DNA of 64,000 nt, taken from assembly GCA_038496675.1 (NCBI GenBank), contig CM076663.1:13848954-13912953 (forward strand). Direction: 5' to 3'. Shown one piece after another: positions 1 through 13,843 of this stretch. This DNA comes from Rachycentron canadum (lineage: Eukaryota > Chordata > Actinopteri > Carangiformes > Rachycentridae). Every line of letters begins with the position of its first letter. The stretch's first letter is position 1. The position numbers were made by a program, and so were the translations under genes. The notes beneath the pieces are model-generated. The model was not told where the DNA came from and ran no database searches. It was given only the letters and a program-made list of their open reading frames with translations.

Positions 1-3000
1 AAGGCCCATAATCCATTCCATAACCTATCGCCATGTGCTGCCGATTAATGGGGTTTCTGCGGAGCAAGCGCCGAGGAGACGGCCAGACTGAGGGTTTTCT
101 TCTGTGGCGGAAGCCAATCTGTTTAGGATTAGGGGAATAACTGGTGTGGCTGACACCGAGGCATCCAACATGCAGGGTGAAGAAGAAGAGAAGGGAGGAG
201 GAGAGAGAAAAGAGGAAGGAGTGTAGTGAATGTGTTGACAGGGAGCTGATTGTGTTTTGGCAGGGGTCTGGTTATTGGTGATGGTTTGGAATCTATAACT
301 TTTGATTGTCATGGGAGTCCAAAATTTGCCATCTGTGGATGTTTAGTCTTTTCCATTGCACCATATTCAGAAAGTATCCTCAGTTTGGTATGAAATTCTG
401 TTTCGTTAATCTCCATTTTTGTTGATCAACGTAACTTCCTGATATTCATAATTGAAACAGTTTCACATATCATCGTTTCCAGGATCATCAAAATGAAGGA
501 AACACTGTTCCCCTCTCTTCTGTTTCCAGGCTGTTTGAAGCAGAGACATACCTTATCTGACTCCTCCACACAGAGAGGCCCTCTTTTGTGAACCAGCGGC
601 CCACTCAGCCATTATGATGGCAATCTTGATGATTAAAGACCCATGGAACAAACTGGGCTACCTGTTGCCATGATGTCATGTCTAGTCTACAGCAACTGCA
701 ATGATTAAGATTTAAGGCCATTAGAGAACTTTACTGGATGCTGTTTGTGGAAAAATATCAATTAGCTCTTGGCTATGAAGAAGCAGTTTATGTTTTGGAT
801 CTAAAGTTTTGGCTCTTAGTGAATGTTAAAGGGCACATATAGAGTGGGTGAAATGCAGATTTTTTTATGGTTAAAATGTATAAGAAACAGCTGTTTCTTG
901 AAACCACATTGTGGCTTGAAACAACTAATTATTACTCTTGGATTAAAAGGATCAGCTCCTCAATGCTTGGCTGTTGGGTTAGTAGTAGATGTATGGGTTT
1001 GGAGCCTGTAGTGTGCTGCCATATTAATTCAAAGGAGCTGAGTTATAATGAGTTGTGGGAAATGGGTGTACTTGAATTTATGAAGTTCATATTTCAACCA
1101 TTGTTTAATAATTAAGTTCTCTGTCATTGCTGTCAAATTTATTGAGAATAGTAGTTACATAAAACCAGATTGATTTTATTAAACAGGCCTAACAATAGCA
1201 CTAGCATCAACAATTTTACATTAACAAAAAACCTGTTATATAAAAGGTGTTGTATAAAACGGTGTTTTGGTTCAGAGTAGCTACTGTGTTCAGCAAAAAA
1301 TGCTCCAATAAGCAAACTAGTCAAATTCGGGACCAGATGATGAACAAAGCTGAGCAGGAGACAGAAAACATAATCACATGTAACACAACTCACAAAGAAA
1401 TATTTACATTGTTTTCAGTCTGCTGGATGTATGAATAGGCAACTATCTGTCAACACATTTGCCATACAAATATAAACAACATATGTCAGAGGGGTTTTTA
1501 CAGCTCGTTGCATTGAAATAGCCAAAAAAGATCAATGAATGCAGTTTAACCATCAAATCATCTCAACACTCCATTAATAGTCTATTTGTTGAAAGTAACT
1601 GCAGATTTTAATTAAAGCTGACTCCCCATCATAAGTCACAAAACAAGTATCATGATTCTCTTGTAAAAAAAAATGTCTTATTAGGAGCCTTGTATATATT
1701 AATAGAGCAAGATCCAGTTTGCCCAGGAAGCATTTTGTATATGGATCATATCAAAATTCTTACAGAACAATGTTGACAGGACACTTTCATCACAAAAGGT
1801 CAATAATTTCTCTTTGTATTAAAAGGCCACAAAGGTTTAACAGTCAAAACTTACCTTGGATCCAGAAATGCTAACCTGCATGCCAGATGTTTTGTTACAG
1901 AGAACAATCTGGGAAAGCTTTGGTAGAAACTGCTTGGAAAAAGGCAGGTGCTTTTGAAAAAAATTCTTGACAGGTGATTGGATGAATCACTTATCTACAA
2001 TATGAAGTAGTAGGGGAGCACAGAGAAGGAAACACAAAATAAGTTGCAGTCTGACAAGCTTTGAAAGCTAATCAGCATAGCTACTAGATGATACCTGGCA
2101 TCTTTGTAAGGGAAATCTGCACATAAAAGGCACTCTCACAAAGACCCAAACAGTTGCTTCCTCGTAGTTCGTGGTTAGGCCACAAGTGACTAGCTTGACT
2201 TGTGGCAAGATGGATTTTTCATGTGTACTTGTTACATTTGTCTTTCATATATGGTTAAGTTTGCTCTGAGGTTAAGTCAACCAGGACAAATGAGAAATGA
2301 GGTGACAGATGACTCAAATTTGAGATTGTTAAAGAGAAGACAAACAGCACACAAGCCAAAACCCATTTAGCAGAAAGGTTGTCGCAGATGGTTAGAGAAG
2401 CACTCATTGTAGAAGCCTGTTATCTTATTGCCTGCCACCTTGCAACACAGTTATTTGAGTTCATATGACCTGTACAGGCCTCCTCTGCCCTCTATGACCA
2501 TGCTTCCATTTGCATGGATGGAATATGAACTGACAGATACTGTATAAAATGAATTATTTTATTTCATTAATCACTGAATACCTTCTTTCAGCATCTGTCT
2601 TTTCCCTTCTTTTCTCTTCCAGCTCCTCGAGCGTAGCTGTGCCCCTGCCTTGCTCACATGGAAGCAGGCTCTTCTCAACGCCTGGGGCCCTGGCCTCTAA
2701 AGCACTCCTCTGGGAGAACCCACCAGAGACCAAGGCCTGCACTCTTAATGCAAATTTGCAGCCACACTTGAATTGAAAATCTGAGAGAGTGTGGCCCTAG
2801 GAAAATTTTTTTACACAAGTGCAAACACACAGACACATGCAGGATGAAACACAGATACCTACGCATGCAACTTAGACACACAACAAAGCACCTTCTCCTC
2901 CTTGGTCCTCCGTTCTCCCTCAGGGCAGTGTTATTTTTGGCTCAGGCTGGGACATATGTCACTGGGTAGTGCGTGTAGTGCCTATTTAATTAGTGCTACC

Positions 3001-6000
3001 TCAAAGCAGGCATAAAAACGAAGGCGATATTTATGAGGCAGCATTTTAGCTGCTTGTCATGAGTGCGTGTCAACGCTGTAAAACAAAATTTGAAGGAGCG
3101 AGTTAGAAAATGTTCTGTAACTAACCATTGCAACCCTGCTGCTCATGGAGAGATTGACATTTCACATTTCTTTGCTGTAATTCATAAGCACATCCTGGTG
3201 CTTTGCTCCATATACACTCTCGGGGAAGATATATCCCTCTCCCAGTAGTATTTATTTGTTGTAATCAAGTGAACAGAGCAATGTTTGTCCTGTGGTGCTT
3301 GCTGTTCATGATTCCTCCTTCAGCAGAGGTACAACACTGTTACACACCAACAGCGTCTGTTAATGTGTGATAATTTACGATGGCGAGTTTAAGGTAGCTA
3401 TGTAAAAGCAGACTTGTTTAATTTTGCACTGAAAGCTAATAAATCCTTGAGGTAGCATGAATTAGTGCAACGGTAACTGTTGTCGTGATGAATATTAGTC
3501 ACACCCAGTAGGTGTTGAAGTACTCCACATGTCAAAAAAAACTTTGGCATCAATGTGTGCTGAAATTATATATTCCCCTACATATATGAATTTCTTCAAA
3601 AGGGTTGTTTGGCCACAGTGCAGACAGTTTTCCCATTAACAGTCTACAAACTTAACAATATGCTTGACGCTGATCAATGTCTTTTGGCTCTGAAACTGTA
3701 ACATGACCTAGCGGCTGTGTCTGAAATGAGTCCCTATTCAGTATAAAGGAAATTATGTTTGCTGCTTACCACTTTAACAGTGTCCAATCTCTGTGTAAAT
3801 TTATCTGCTTATAGTGACTTAAAAAATGTCTCTGTTGAATGAATGAAAAATGTTAGTGTTGATGGCATTTACATTACTACATTATTATTATTACACCCTG
3901 ATAGACAGTTGTTGGTTTTGGGTAGTTAACAGGAACGGAATAATGGAAGAGACATGGTGGCTAATAGCAGTGATAACACTAACAGAATCTGCACAAAGGA
4001 AGCTCTAAGCACATACTAAGAAATTTCCATTTCAACCATTTCTGGGCTGCACTGGACAATGCTATTTGTAGGTTCTTCTATTGCTACATACCTTACGTTA
4101 GCATCAGCAGCAGTTTACGTTCCAGTCTTGCTGAGAGCTGCATTACTGTGATTTGTTGGAAAGTGACAAGAAAGACCAACTTTGCCTTAGCATCCTAACT
4201 TTAGTGGTAGAAGACACAAAAGGGTTGCTTTCCACTACTGGACAACTCTTGGTGCATAGAGGAATGACATTTGATGTTGAACTCAAGGTTTCTCCTACGC
4301 CACAGACAGTGAATGCATGGCGTGTGCTTCAATGCTGCAGGATATCTTGGTATTCATTTCAGTGCCCATGTTAACAGATCACAGCAGACACACTGCCTGC
4401 ATCATGTGATCTAGAGAATCAGCAAAAAAACACAGGAAAGTACCTGGTGGCAGTCATTTTGACAACATACCAGCAATATTACACAAAACAGACATCTTTC
4501 ACGATAGTCTCTATGTCGAGGCTGAATCTGATGTGACAGATGTTAAAAAAACAAAACAAAACATATATTTCTTAACCATTTTAGCAGCTTCATGTGAAGA
4601 CCGTAACATTTAATATCAAAATTAAATCAGAAATTCTGAATTTAAAATGAAGAGAAATTGAACATTTGAGTTTCCTGAAAACTGTAGACATACATAGCAG
4701 CGATGCAGCAGACGATGCAGCAGGTGTGAACACACACACTCATGATAAGATCTATGGAGCTTTTATAGACCGAAACCTGTTATAAGATAACTGCAGCGTA
4801 AACAGTCACACTTATGCTCAGGAAATGTCAAAAAAGGCCAATTCATGATTCAATGAATTTTATTTTTACATATCAGTTATCCCTCCGTGAAAACAGACTG
4901 TGCACATTGTATGTTTAATAAATGATAAACTTAACAACAGGATTCATTTCCCACCCAATAGCATCAGTCTGCACTTTAATCAGTTGTCACTAAATCCTCA
5001 CACTTGAATGCAGCCATGACACAGTAAATGAGTTGGTTGTCTTACCTTAAAATGGGTTTTTCCTTGTTGTGCACTTTCTGCATAAAACAATCCACCACCT
5101 TATTCAAATCTAGGGTGCTGACCAAGTCACTAAATGCAAAACTAATTATGCACCTCTAGCTGTAAGGGAACATTTTACACCCATAACTTTTGCTATTAGT
5201 GTGGTTTATGTCAAACAACAAAAACAACTCCTCGTGTTGATCGCCTCACAAACGCTCTGTGATTCCAGTTTACTTTCTACCCACACCATCAATGCTTGGA
5301 GTATTTTGGGTACATAACGCCATGCTCAAAATCACGACTTGGCACCATCTCCCCTAACCCACCATACTGGCTCCTAATCTATGGGGGATTAAACCTGTAA
5401 TCCCTAAATAATTTACTGATGACCCTTCAGTCATATAACAGCCCCCAAATCTTCCTTTTGCACAGACAATTAGAAATGCTTGGTATCTCTTCCGCATATG
5501 AAACAGGGTTAAACAGGACATCTATAAAAACAGAACAAAGAGCCACTATTTTGATGGAGGTGCTCTTTTTTATTCTCTTGAGATGGTTGTTTGGCTGATG
5601 TAAAACACAAGAGCATCCACTTTTCATTTTCTTTCCACTAAAGTGGAATTCCATAAAGAAGCAGTCCATCCAAAGAAAAACAAACATCTGCCACTTTTTT
5701 TAAACCCTTCAATGTGACATTGATGTAGCATGTCACGCACAAGCTCTTTGTCACCTTTTTGTCTTCCTCCAGCAAACACAAAGACTGTTGTTTTTGGTTG
5801 TGTACAGAGTATTTTGGCCACTTCACACCTGTCATTCACATCTCTCCCAGCCTGTTCTTTTCTGTGAACTACACTCATTTCCCCACTGAATGGACAAATA
5901 TTCGATAGTCCAACTTACACAAAAGACAGCCTACCTAATAATTATGCCCACAAAGATGAAGATTCATGAATAGCCATAGACATGTTATTCCAATGAATGA

Positions 6001-7781
6001 CTTTGACGTTAAGCTGAATTCTCACACGCTTATCCTACTGTAGATTGCTGTGGTAAATACAATTGTACCATTGCTGCAACCTCTTCCTTTCACCATACTA
6101 CATGTCTGTGAGAGGTCCCAAAACATTTTAGTGTGAGGTGGCTGATTCAAGAGTTCAGATTTCATGATTCCTGTCCTGGAGAAGAGTGGGTTGAAGTTCC
6201 GGTTGAGGATGCCAACAGAGGCCATGTGATGGGCATTAGCTCAGAGTGAGGGTCCACTGAGATGATTACACTTGAAGAGCTTTTTAATACCCATTAACAG
6301 TTCTAGCTGCTCTCAGACCTGAGTTTAAATCATGGCTACTTCTCCCCCGTAGCTGGCATGAAGCTGTACTTGATATATAAATTTCATTCTTACATTCTTG
6401 GACAACTGCTGTACTAAAAAAAAAGACAGACTCAAAATTTGTGAATGAGTTTTCCAGACCTGAAAATTTCTCAGAAGTTTTGATACATGAATAAATGTCT
6501 GTATCATTCTGACACAGTTGAGTGGCCATAATATTGAGATATTATCCAGACTACCTTAAGCTTCCATAAACATGGAGTTAGCATGTGACCGCTGGTACAC
6601 TATATATAAAAACCACTTAAATAATCAATACATGTTACATTACATATGAAGTACAATTGGTCACAGACAGACTGAAAGCAGAGCATTCATGTTTTTTCAC
6701 AATTTTTTAGAATGGTTTGGAACAAAGATGGCTAATGCACCTTCCTACAACTTGTCATGTGCAGTTTCTGGGATTACTTGGTGAGAGTTGTTTGGCCCAA
6801 GCAGTGATTGTTAGTACAGTACTGTTGTAATAATCATCATTTCCCTCCTTGTATGCATGTGGTTATGGTGCGAGCAGCATGATCACCAACTAGAATTAAC
6901 ATGGCTCTTTTACACTATTTAGAATTATTACTGTCTCTCAAGTTTATGAGCAACTACTCAATGGTTCTCTACAGTTTTCTCCATTCCACTTTAACTCCAT
7001 ACCTCCTATAGCCCCGGCAATTTAGCATAAATAATTTGATGATGGCCACATGCTTCACTGCAGAAACAGAAAGATGAAAAGAAAGCTCTGTATTCCAGGC
7101 ACCAACTCTAAGAGGGAGCTGTTGAAATTGAAGACATAATTTCTGGTAAACGTGTTACATTTAAAAATGTGATCCGTCTTGCCAGTATCCTTGCGAAAAC
7201 CTCAAGGCTTTTTCCTAGATTTTAGAGGGGCAGCCATCTTGATTTTTCTACTGGCATGACTTGGCCTCCACAGATTGGTTTTAGGGAGACAAAATGAGGC
7301 ATGTAAATACTGCCAGACCTTAGGAAACTGAGACTAAGGACTGCACCAAAGCATAGCACTGAACCAGCCACTAATCACAGGTTGCTAAACCAAGTCTTGA
7401 TAGCTAGTGTATTTATGAATGTGCAAAATCACCAGGGTACTAAGTGAAAATAGTGAGTTACCATATACTTCCACTATTATTTCACACAGGAAACACTTCT
7501 TGTCAAGCCCTGTGTATAATGGTGTATCAGGTGTACCGCATGATGCATCACTCACGTTACTTGATCCTAAATAGAGGTAAACGTATTCTCAGTGAATATA
7601 ATAGCACTGCATTCTTCAAAACCAGGAACATTTCCATCGAGTTCAAGATTTGGAAAATATATAAACTTGTGTGTTTTCTTTTTGAGGGGTAGATGACGCC
7701 TGTGCGTTTGATTGTGACTAGAGTGGAAGCAGGTGAAACAGTTGGCCTGGCTCTGTCCAAATTTGAAGAAAATATAACTGA
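1..7781. other. Gene desert upstream of dlx6a (distal part)
   Basis: No open reading frame here is longer than about 100 codons, and none resembles a known protein or shows a plausible exon chain. Base composition is AT-rich and mixed, with few simple repeats. Some stretches (about 1-200, 570-750, 2940-3510) are complex, moderately GC and rich in TAAT or ATTA cores, so they could be conserved noncoding elements. In human, the DNA upstream of DLX6 lies towards SEM1 and holds long-range DLX5/6 enhancers. By analogy this desert may carry part of the dlx5a/6a control landscape. That is inference from position only. Confidence 0.5.
2940..3510. promoter_or_regulatory. Candidate conserved noncoding element in the dlx6a upstream desert
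   Basis: This is a complex, repeat-free stretch with several homeodomain-type cores (TTTAATTAG near 2985, GATAATTTAC near 3370, GAATTAGTG near 3460) and no coding potential. It looks more constrained than its AT-rich flanks, but I could not align it to another genome. The call is a pattern impression plus its location in the dlx5/6 upstream region. Confidence 0.25.
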
Positions 7782-8108
7782 CAAGAAATCTATCCATCCA
7801 TCCATTATCTATACCGCTTATCCGTCAGGGTTGCAGGGGGGCTGGAGCCAATCCCAGCTGACATTAGGAAAGGGCAGGGTTCACCCTGGACAGGTCACCG
7901 GTCCATCGTAGGGTTGACATATAGAGACAAACAACCATTCACACTCATGCCTACAGGCAGTTTAGAGTCACCAATCAACCTAAGCATGCATGTCTTTTGG
8001 TTCTGGGAGGAAGGTACTCATGCAAACTCCACAGGTCTGGGTATCAAACCCAGAACCTTCTAGCTGTGAGGCAACAGTGCAAACCACTGCTCCACCCTCA
8101 AGAAATCT
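7782..8108 (-). repeat. ATCC-tailed interspersed repeat (retroposon type), copy 1, with target-site duplication
   Basis: A repeat body of about 307 bases (7792-8098) is bounded by a perfect 10-base direct repeat, CAAGAAATCT, at 7782-7791 and 8099-8108, as expected of a target-site duplication. The left edge is a short run of CCAT units. The interior contains phrases typical of a very common teleost repeat: 'CCATTATCTATACCGCTTATCC', a 'ATTCACACTC' block, a 'GCATGTCTTTTGG' block, and an end with 'GAGGCAACAGTGC' and 'CACTGCTCCACC'. If the tandem ATCC unit is the 3' tail, the copy is inserted in minus orientation. Fragments of ORFs across it are not genes. The family name is left open. Confidence 0.85.
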
Positions 8109-8276
8109 AAAGGTGTCTTATTACTATCTTGTTTATTCAGCCTATTCATGAGCAGAAAGTGAATCTCTGTGCAGCAGGTCCAGCTATAGTGCAGGCTGTC
8201 AGATTATTGGTGAGCACAGGTTTAAGTCTCTGTTGAGGCTGTCAATTTTTCAAAAAAAACAAAAACAAATACAAAG

Positions 8277-8640
8277 GTATATGGATATGTCAGCACAGCT
8301 GTGCAGTGGTTAGCAATGTTGCCTCAGGTTCTCGGTTCAAACCTTGGGCCTGGGGCCTTTATGTGTGAAGTTTACTTGTTCTCCCTGTGCCTGCTTGAGT
8401 TCCCTGCAGGTACTTCCTGCCACAGTCCAAAGACATGCACATTTGGGTTAATTGGTGACTAAATTGCCCGTAGGCGTGAGTGTGAGTGTGAATGGTTGTT
8501 TGTCTCTATATGTCAGCCCTGTGATAGACTGGCGACCTGTCCAGGGTGTATGCCGCCCTCGCCTAATATCATCTGGCTCCAGCCTCCCCCGCAACACTGA
8601 CGTATAAGCGATATAAATAATGGAGGGATGAATGTATATG
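8277..8640 (+). repeat. Same interspersed repeat family, copy 2, opposite orientation
   Basis: The body, about 8292-8632, is the reverse-complement counterpart of the copy 200 bases upstream. It starts with 'GTGCAGTGGTTAGCAATGTT', continues with 'AAAGACATGCACATTTGGG', 'GTGAGTGTGAATGG' and 'GGCGACCTGTCCAGGGTGTA', and ends in 'AATGGAGGGATGAATG'. A possible 7-base target-site duplication, GTATATG, sits at 8277-8283 and 8634-8640, but it is short and AT-rich. The two copies have clearly diverged, so they look like independent insertions rather than one inverted duplication. Confidence 0.8.
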
Positions 8641-10859
8641 CGTTTGTGGCAACACACACGAGGGGGGATGCTGCTTGGCTGCAGTGAGTTCAAAGACATT
8701 AATAGATGGGAATGACAAAACTGTGTTGTATAATGCTTTTCTAATGGAAAAGTGTTGTTAGCCTGGTTGTGGTGCCCCATGGTTTGCTTAGAACTCCAGT
8801 GTTTACACAATTTTCCTGCCCCACCTGTCTTTTGCCTCTTCATGCAGGTATATTTTGCCAAGCAAAATCTGATCTGACTGTTTTTGGTTCATTAGTGGTG
8901 CCTCCATCGCCTCACTTGAGTAACAAGCTAACGCGACTGCAAGGTAGTTAAGTTTTACAGACTCAGCAAGCAGCCTCACTTTTATCCATTTTCCACTGGA
9001 GGTGTCAAATTCAAACTGCTTCCACACGTGGTGTTATGTTTATCCATTTAGCGCAGATTGCTAGATGTCTCCATTTTTTGTTAGCAAAGCTTCACCACAC
9101 TCCTGAGACCACAAATTGCCTGTTTCGCCTTTAATTTACAGGTTAAATGTCACAGATAGACTACGTTGATTAGTCAGCATTTAATTTCTTGGTAGGCTCA
9201 TTTTGTCACTTTGGTGAGAGCCAAGCTAGCTGTCTGGGCTAAACACACTTTGGGTCCAGCTCTTTCTATCAGTCTTCTCAGGTCACTCTTGAAAAGAAAA
9301 GCATGATTCCCAAAATGTTGAACTATCTATTTGGCATACATTTACGAAGACTTCAATGCAAATTAGATTTAAACAACATTACAAGATCTTATATCATCAT
9401 TCGGTTTAATTTACGATGAATAATTTTCATCAAATGGTGCTTTACCTGAACAATTATGTAACCTTTAAGTGAACTACAAAGATCTTGCAAAACTCCACCA
9501 ATCTTGATTAATTGATGACAAAGCCAAGTTGAAGTTTGCTGCACATTTCTTCAACGCCAAGGTCTAACATATTATTGAAAAGCTGAGGCTGAAAAATGGC
9601 AATGGGACACATTGGTTTGTTTTGGCTTGGGAGCCTTGTTCCATTCTAAGAAATGGGTTTGCAGACTACTGGTGTGGAGCCGCTCTCTTTTATTTGACTA
9701 TGTGCCTCACTGCGAGAAAGGAAAAAATGGCTTTGTATAATCACCAACCAGCTATGTGGCCTGAAAAAAAGGGAAAAAAAATGTTGGCAACTGTTTTTTT
9801 GTGCAGAACATTAAAAAGAGAGCAAGAGAGAGAGAGAAAGAGAAAGAGAGAGAGGGGCAGAGGGAGACGTTTCTGACCGCAACTCATAAACCGCACTTTA
9901 TTTAGACTGGCGTGCACCCATTATTTGTTCACAGGGGCTTTCAGTCAGTCTGAGGGAAATATGTTCCAGCATCTGGGGGGAGGAGAAGGGAGGAAAAGGG
10001 GGATGATGGCATAGAGAGAGAGAGAGAGTGAGAGAGAGAAGAGGTGGGATGAACTCTTGCCAGGTGTCGGCCGTTGCCATGGCGTTCCATCAGGCGACTC
10101 CATTGCGGCTCAGCGGGCTCATCAGTGACTGAATGCCAATGGGAGAAACCGAAAGTGGCTCTAAAGCACTGGGCTCAAGCCTGCCCCCCACCGCACCCCT
10201 CCCCCCTCCTCTCCTCGCTGCCACCCACCCCACATACGGGAATGTATAGAATGTGACCTGTTTGTGTGATGTATGATTGACAGAGAGAATCTATATAATG
10301 CACTCAAGGCTGGCTTTCTCGGTTACATGTGTCACTGCAAATTCACAATTTTCTGTGACATATTGAAGAGAGTTTAAAATAGGGCTTGATAATTCCTGTT
10401 AGGCGGATGATTTGAGCAAAGTGATGTGCATGATTTTTTTAAAATTTTTTTTGTTTAAATACAACTCAAGGCCTTCCAAGTAGCAGGCTGTGTGGGTTTG
10501 ATTTTGGGGAGATTCTGCAAAACAATATACTCCAGCTGCAGCCATAGCAGGAACTGAGATGTCATTTTGACATCCACAAAGCATGATTTGCTTCAAATTC
10601 CAAATATCAGTGACATTTTGTCTTAACCGCTCTGGTATGAATGGTTTACATTATTATCCTCTCCACTATCCATGGTTCCTAGCAGTGTTTCTATGTTCAT
10701 GAATATTATTTGGCATTGTTAGAAATGTCACCGTCATCATCATTGATACACAAAACAGCTCTATCTCTATTCACCTATATTCCTGTTCAGCAGCAACTGT
10801 ACATATTCACAAACTGAATAGGCCTCACTGCTGCAACTCTTAGCAACTGTTGCTATGTG

Positions 10860-11285
10860 TAACATTGTTGAACTCCACCTCTCGCTCGCTCTTCAAACGC
10901 GAATGACTAATCCATCACGGAGCACACTGAAAGCTCTTGGTAAGGCCTCTGGAGCCGCTTGACGCCCCCCATGACCCTCTCCTGGATGTTTCCTCATTAC
11001 TTTATAATGTATTCACGCTTATGCTTCCATGGCGCTCGCCCTGGCCTCGTAATGGGAGGAAGCAGTGAGCTGTTCCAATGCATACGAGCCCGGCACAATT
11101 TGCACTTCATTTTATTAACAAAAAACAGCCAGCCCAGCTTCTGGCGGTGCCTTGCCAAAGCTCACCAGGCTCCTATGTGCACTGCCGACAAATTTCCTGC
11201 AATGTGACGACAGGATAGAGTCTCTCAGCATCAGTGGGGTACCTCCGCTGGCCCCCGGGAGATGCTGTCATTATGCGTGTTTGCA
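10860..11285. promoter_or_regulatory. Candidate conserved noncoding element
   Basis: A complex block with balanced composition sits between AT-rich DNA and a GA tract. It includes 'TCATTACTTTATAATG', 'ATTTGCACTTCATTTTATTA' and 'CTGTCATTATGCGTG'. No coding frame makes sense. The call rests on composition and its location upstream of dlx6a. Confidence 0.25.
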
Positions 11286-13559
11286 ATCATGGGAGCTGAA
11301 TACCTTGGCTGGAAGTGAGGGAGAGGACTGACTGAGGCAGAGAGAGAGGGGAAAGAGATTGAGAGAGAGAGAGGGGGAGAGAGAGTGAATGTTTCAGCTC
11401 CTTGGCGGTGTTTTGAGCTTTCTGAAATGCATGTGCTATCATAGCAATGTTGTGTTTACCACAGCAGGAGGCAAACACAGAGTCACAGTGGAGAGGCGCG
11501 GAAACGCCAGACACAGTAAAATGAGCAAAATACATACATTAGGACTCTCTGTATTCACTACACACAAGCCGAGCTGTGGTAGAAAAAACTCATTTCAATA
11601 TAAATGGAAGACAAGCAGGGAGTGTGTGTCTTTATATCAGCTTTTGAACATCTTTTTTTTTTTTTTTGCTCGCCAATGGAAATATCCAGCAGAAGCCCTG
11701 AGACGAGTTTTGCTGGGAAGTCAGGATGTCAATGTTAATTTTCTTCCCGTTGCTAAGGAGACTCTCTCTCACACAGGCCCTGGTTCCCTCCCCCATGGTC
11801 ACTGTGCTTTCAGTCAAAGAGGCCTTTCTGTTTCTTGTCTTCCTTCGCTGTGCAATCAGACATTGAGGAACATCTCCGCATCAGGCTGCTCCATGGACCG
11901 GGAGACCCCAACATCTGGGGGCTCTATTGATTTCCAGTGGGGGGAAATGTCTCCCTAGTGAGCTATTCAGAGCAGCTACTTTAGCACACAGCCAATCTTC
12001 TGCTGTGATTGTCATGCTAGTGTTTTGATGGCAGGGTGTAGTAACCGCTTGTCTTACACAGGAGTAACACAAGCAAGCACTTTGATATATCAATACCATA
12101 CCCCCCTTTGAGCCAGAGACTTAGCTGGTAGCCATATAAAGGGGAAATTGTTAATATGAGGACAAGATGCAAGGAAAGCATTGTAAACACTAAACATTTT
12201 AGTCTGTCAGCGTCTAGTCAGAAGTGGCACAAATAGCTGTTGTGTGGCTGCCTCAAAATGATCCCTCTCAGCCTCCATAGTCACCTTTCCGACTGACACG
12301 CTGTGCTAGTTATCATGTAACACATCAGGAGCTTAAGGGGGTTTAGATGATATGCTGTATGGCTTACATGCACTGCCAGGCATAAACCCCATTCACCTTA
12401 CTGAGCTTGTTCTCTCCCTGCAATTGCACAGAAACAACTGCAGCTCAGGTCATTCAATTACCATGTCTCTGGCTCCACTATCATATTCTCAGCTGCCTTG
12501 TTGGTAAAAGATTTTCAAATATTTTTGTCTAAATCAATCAATCAATCACAAGAGGAGCTCCAAGTATTAGGGCGGAAATAGTATAGAGGCATTACACTAC
12601 TATTGAAAGCCTCGATTTATACCTGATATGAACCTCTTTCAGCATCATTTCATTAATTTCTTGTCCTCCTGAAAATGTTTATTTCTTTAGAGAAATTTAG
12701 ACACAGGCTGTAATTTTAAAAAGTCAATCTATGTTTAAAATAAACAGCAAAGACGCAGTGTTTTGTGATAGATTTTATTTAGCTTTGAAACAGTCTGAAG
12801 GTTTCATTTCCACCTGACAGATTTAATTACATTACAGTAAGACAAGAAATCCCTGCACTTACAATATAATTATCATACTTAACACATTTATCAGTTTGGT
12901 TACAGTGCAGGTTTTTGTAAATCAACGTATTATTAGCAACACATTATAATTGCAAGCATTTATTTTTTTCTTTCTTTTCTTAATGAATCATTTTAGGTAC
13001 ATTGAATGGAAATAAAAAGGTAAGACAAATTTTCATAACTGTTTCCAAAGACTCTAAGGTGTCATCTATAAATGTCTTGCTTTGTTTGACCAACAGTTCA
13101 CATCTAAAAGATATAAAATTCACAATGATATAAACAGATAAAACAAATGTTTAGAGTTTTGGATTGAAAAAAAACCCTTGAATTAATAAATAAGGCAATC
13201 AATAACAAATTGTTTCGACTTGACTCGAGTGTTTGAGACCATCAAACAGTTTTATTATACATGCAGAACACATACAGAATGTCAGTTATGGAAATTGCCT
13301 GAGGCGCAAGACAAGATTTTACACTGATTTCTTCTAAGTGCATATATGCAGGCAACAGAGTTGCTGGCTGAGGGCTAAACAAGGAAAAGACAAAAATGAC
13401 AGGGATTTCACCACCGAATCCTTTTAGCAGGCCACTGACACATGAATGAGGGCAAAGAGAGAGAAAAGAGAGAAGAGACAGAGAGAGAGAGGGCATGAGG
13501 GAGGGAGGGTGAGAGAGAGAAAAAAGAGTAGACAACCAATTTGGGAGTAATGCAACTAA

Positions 13560-13800
13560 AAACTGACAAGTGTAATTTCATCCATCTGGGCCGATGTGTA
13601 AAAAGCGCTGCTCCGAACATTCCCCATGATTCCCCCTGATTGATCTTCCCCCGGTCTGAAACACCTATTATTAGCCACGAGCCTAATAGCACCAGGATGG
13701 CTCAGCGCTCTCCCAGGGGCCAATTCTCCGGTCATCTGCCCCTCACTCACCACAGCTGTGGAAACCAACCCAGGAGAGACAAGGGGGAGGCGAGGAGGAG
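13560..13800. promoter_or_regulatory. Candidate conserved noncoding element beside the assembly gap
   Basis: This is a complex block with an ATTATTAG homeodomain-type core near 13668, a GGCCAATTC box near 13720 and ACAGCTGTGGAAACC near 13753. The last combines an E-box (CAGCTG) with a RUNX-like TGTGG. It runs directly into a purine-rich stretch and the N gap. Function is not shown. Confidence 0.22.
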
Positions 13801-13843
13801 ATGGAGCTGCCAAGAGGGGGTGGAGGCATACCTATTTTTGGGG

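Larger units (their letters stand above)
8641..13843. other. Upstream desert, middle part, with polypurine tracts
   Basis: No supported gene. The stretch has a series of plus-strand purine (GA/AAAG) tracts near 9825-9865, 10014-10041, 11335-11388 and 13455-13520. Between them lie GC-balanced complex blocks (about 10860-11285, 11690-12010, 13560-13800) that are candidate conserved noncoding DNA. Open frames of up to 189 codons, for example 11389-11958, have low-complexity or unrecognisable translations and no exon structure. Confidence 0.5.

Noticed and set aside
11389..11958. 189-codon open frame on the plus strand
   Set aside because: The translation is mixed and low complexity (Phe run from a T tract), has no family resemblance, no splice partners and lies beside GA repeats; likely a chance frame.
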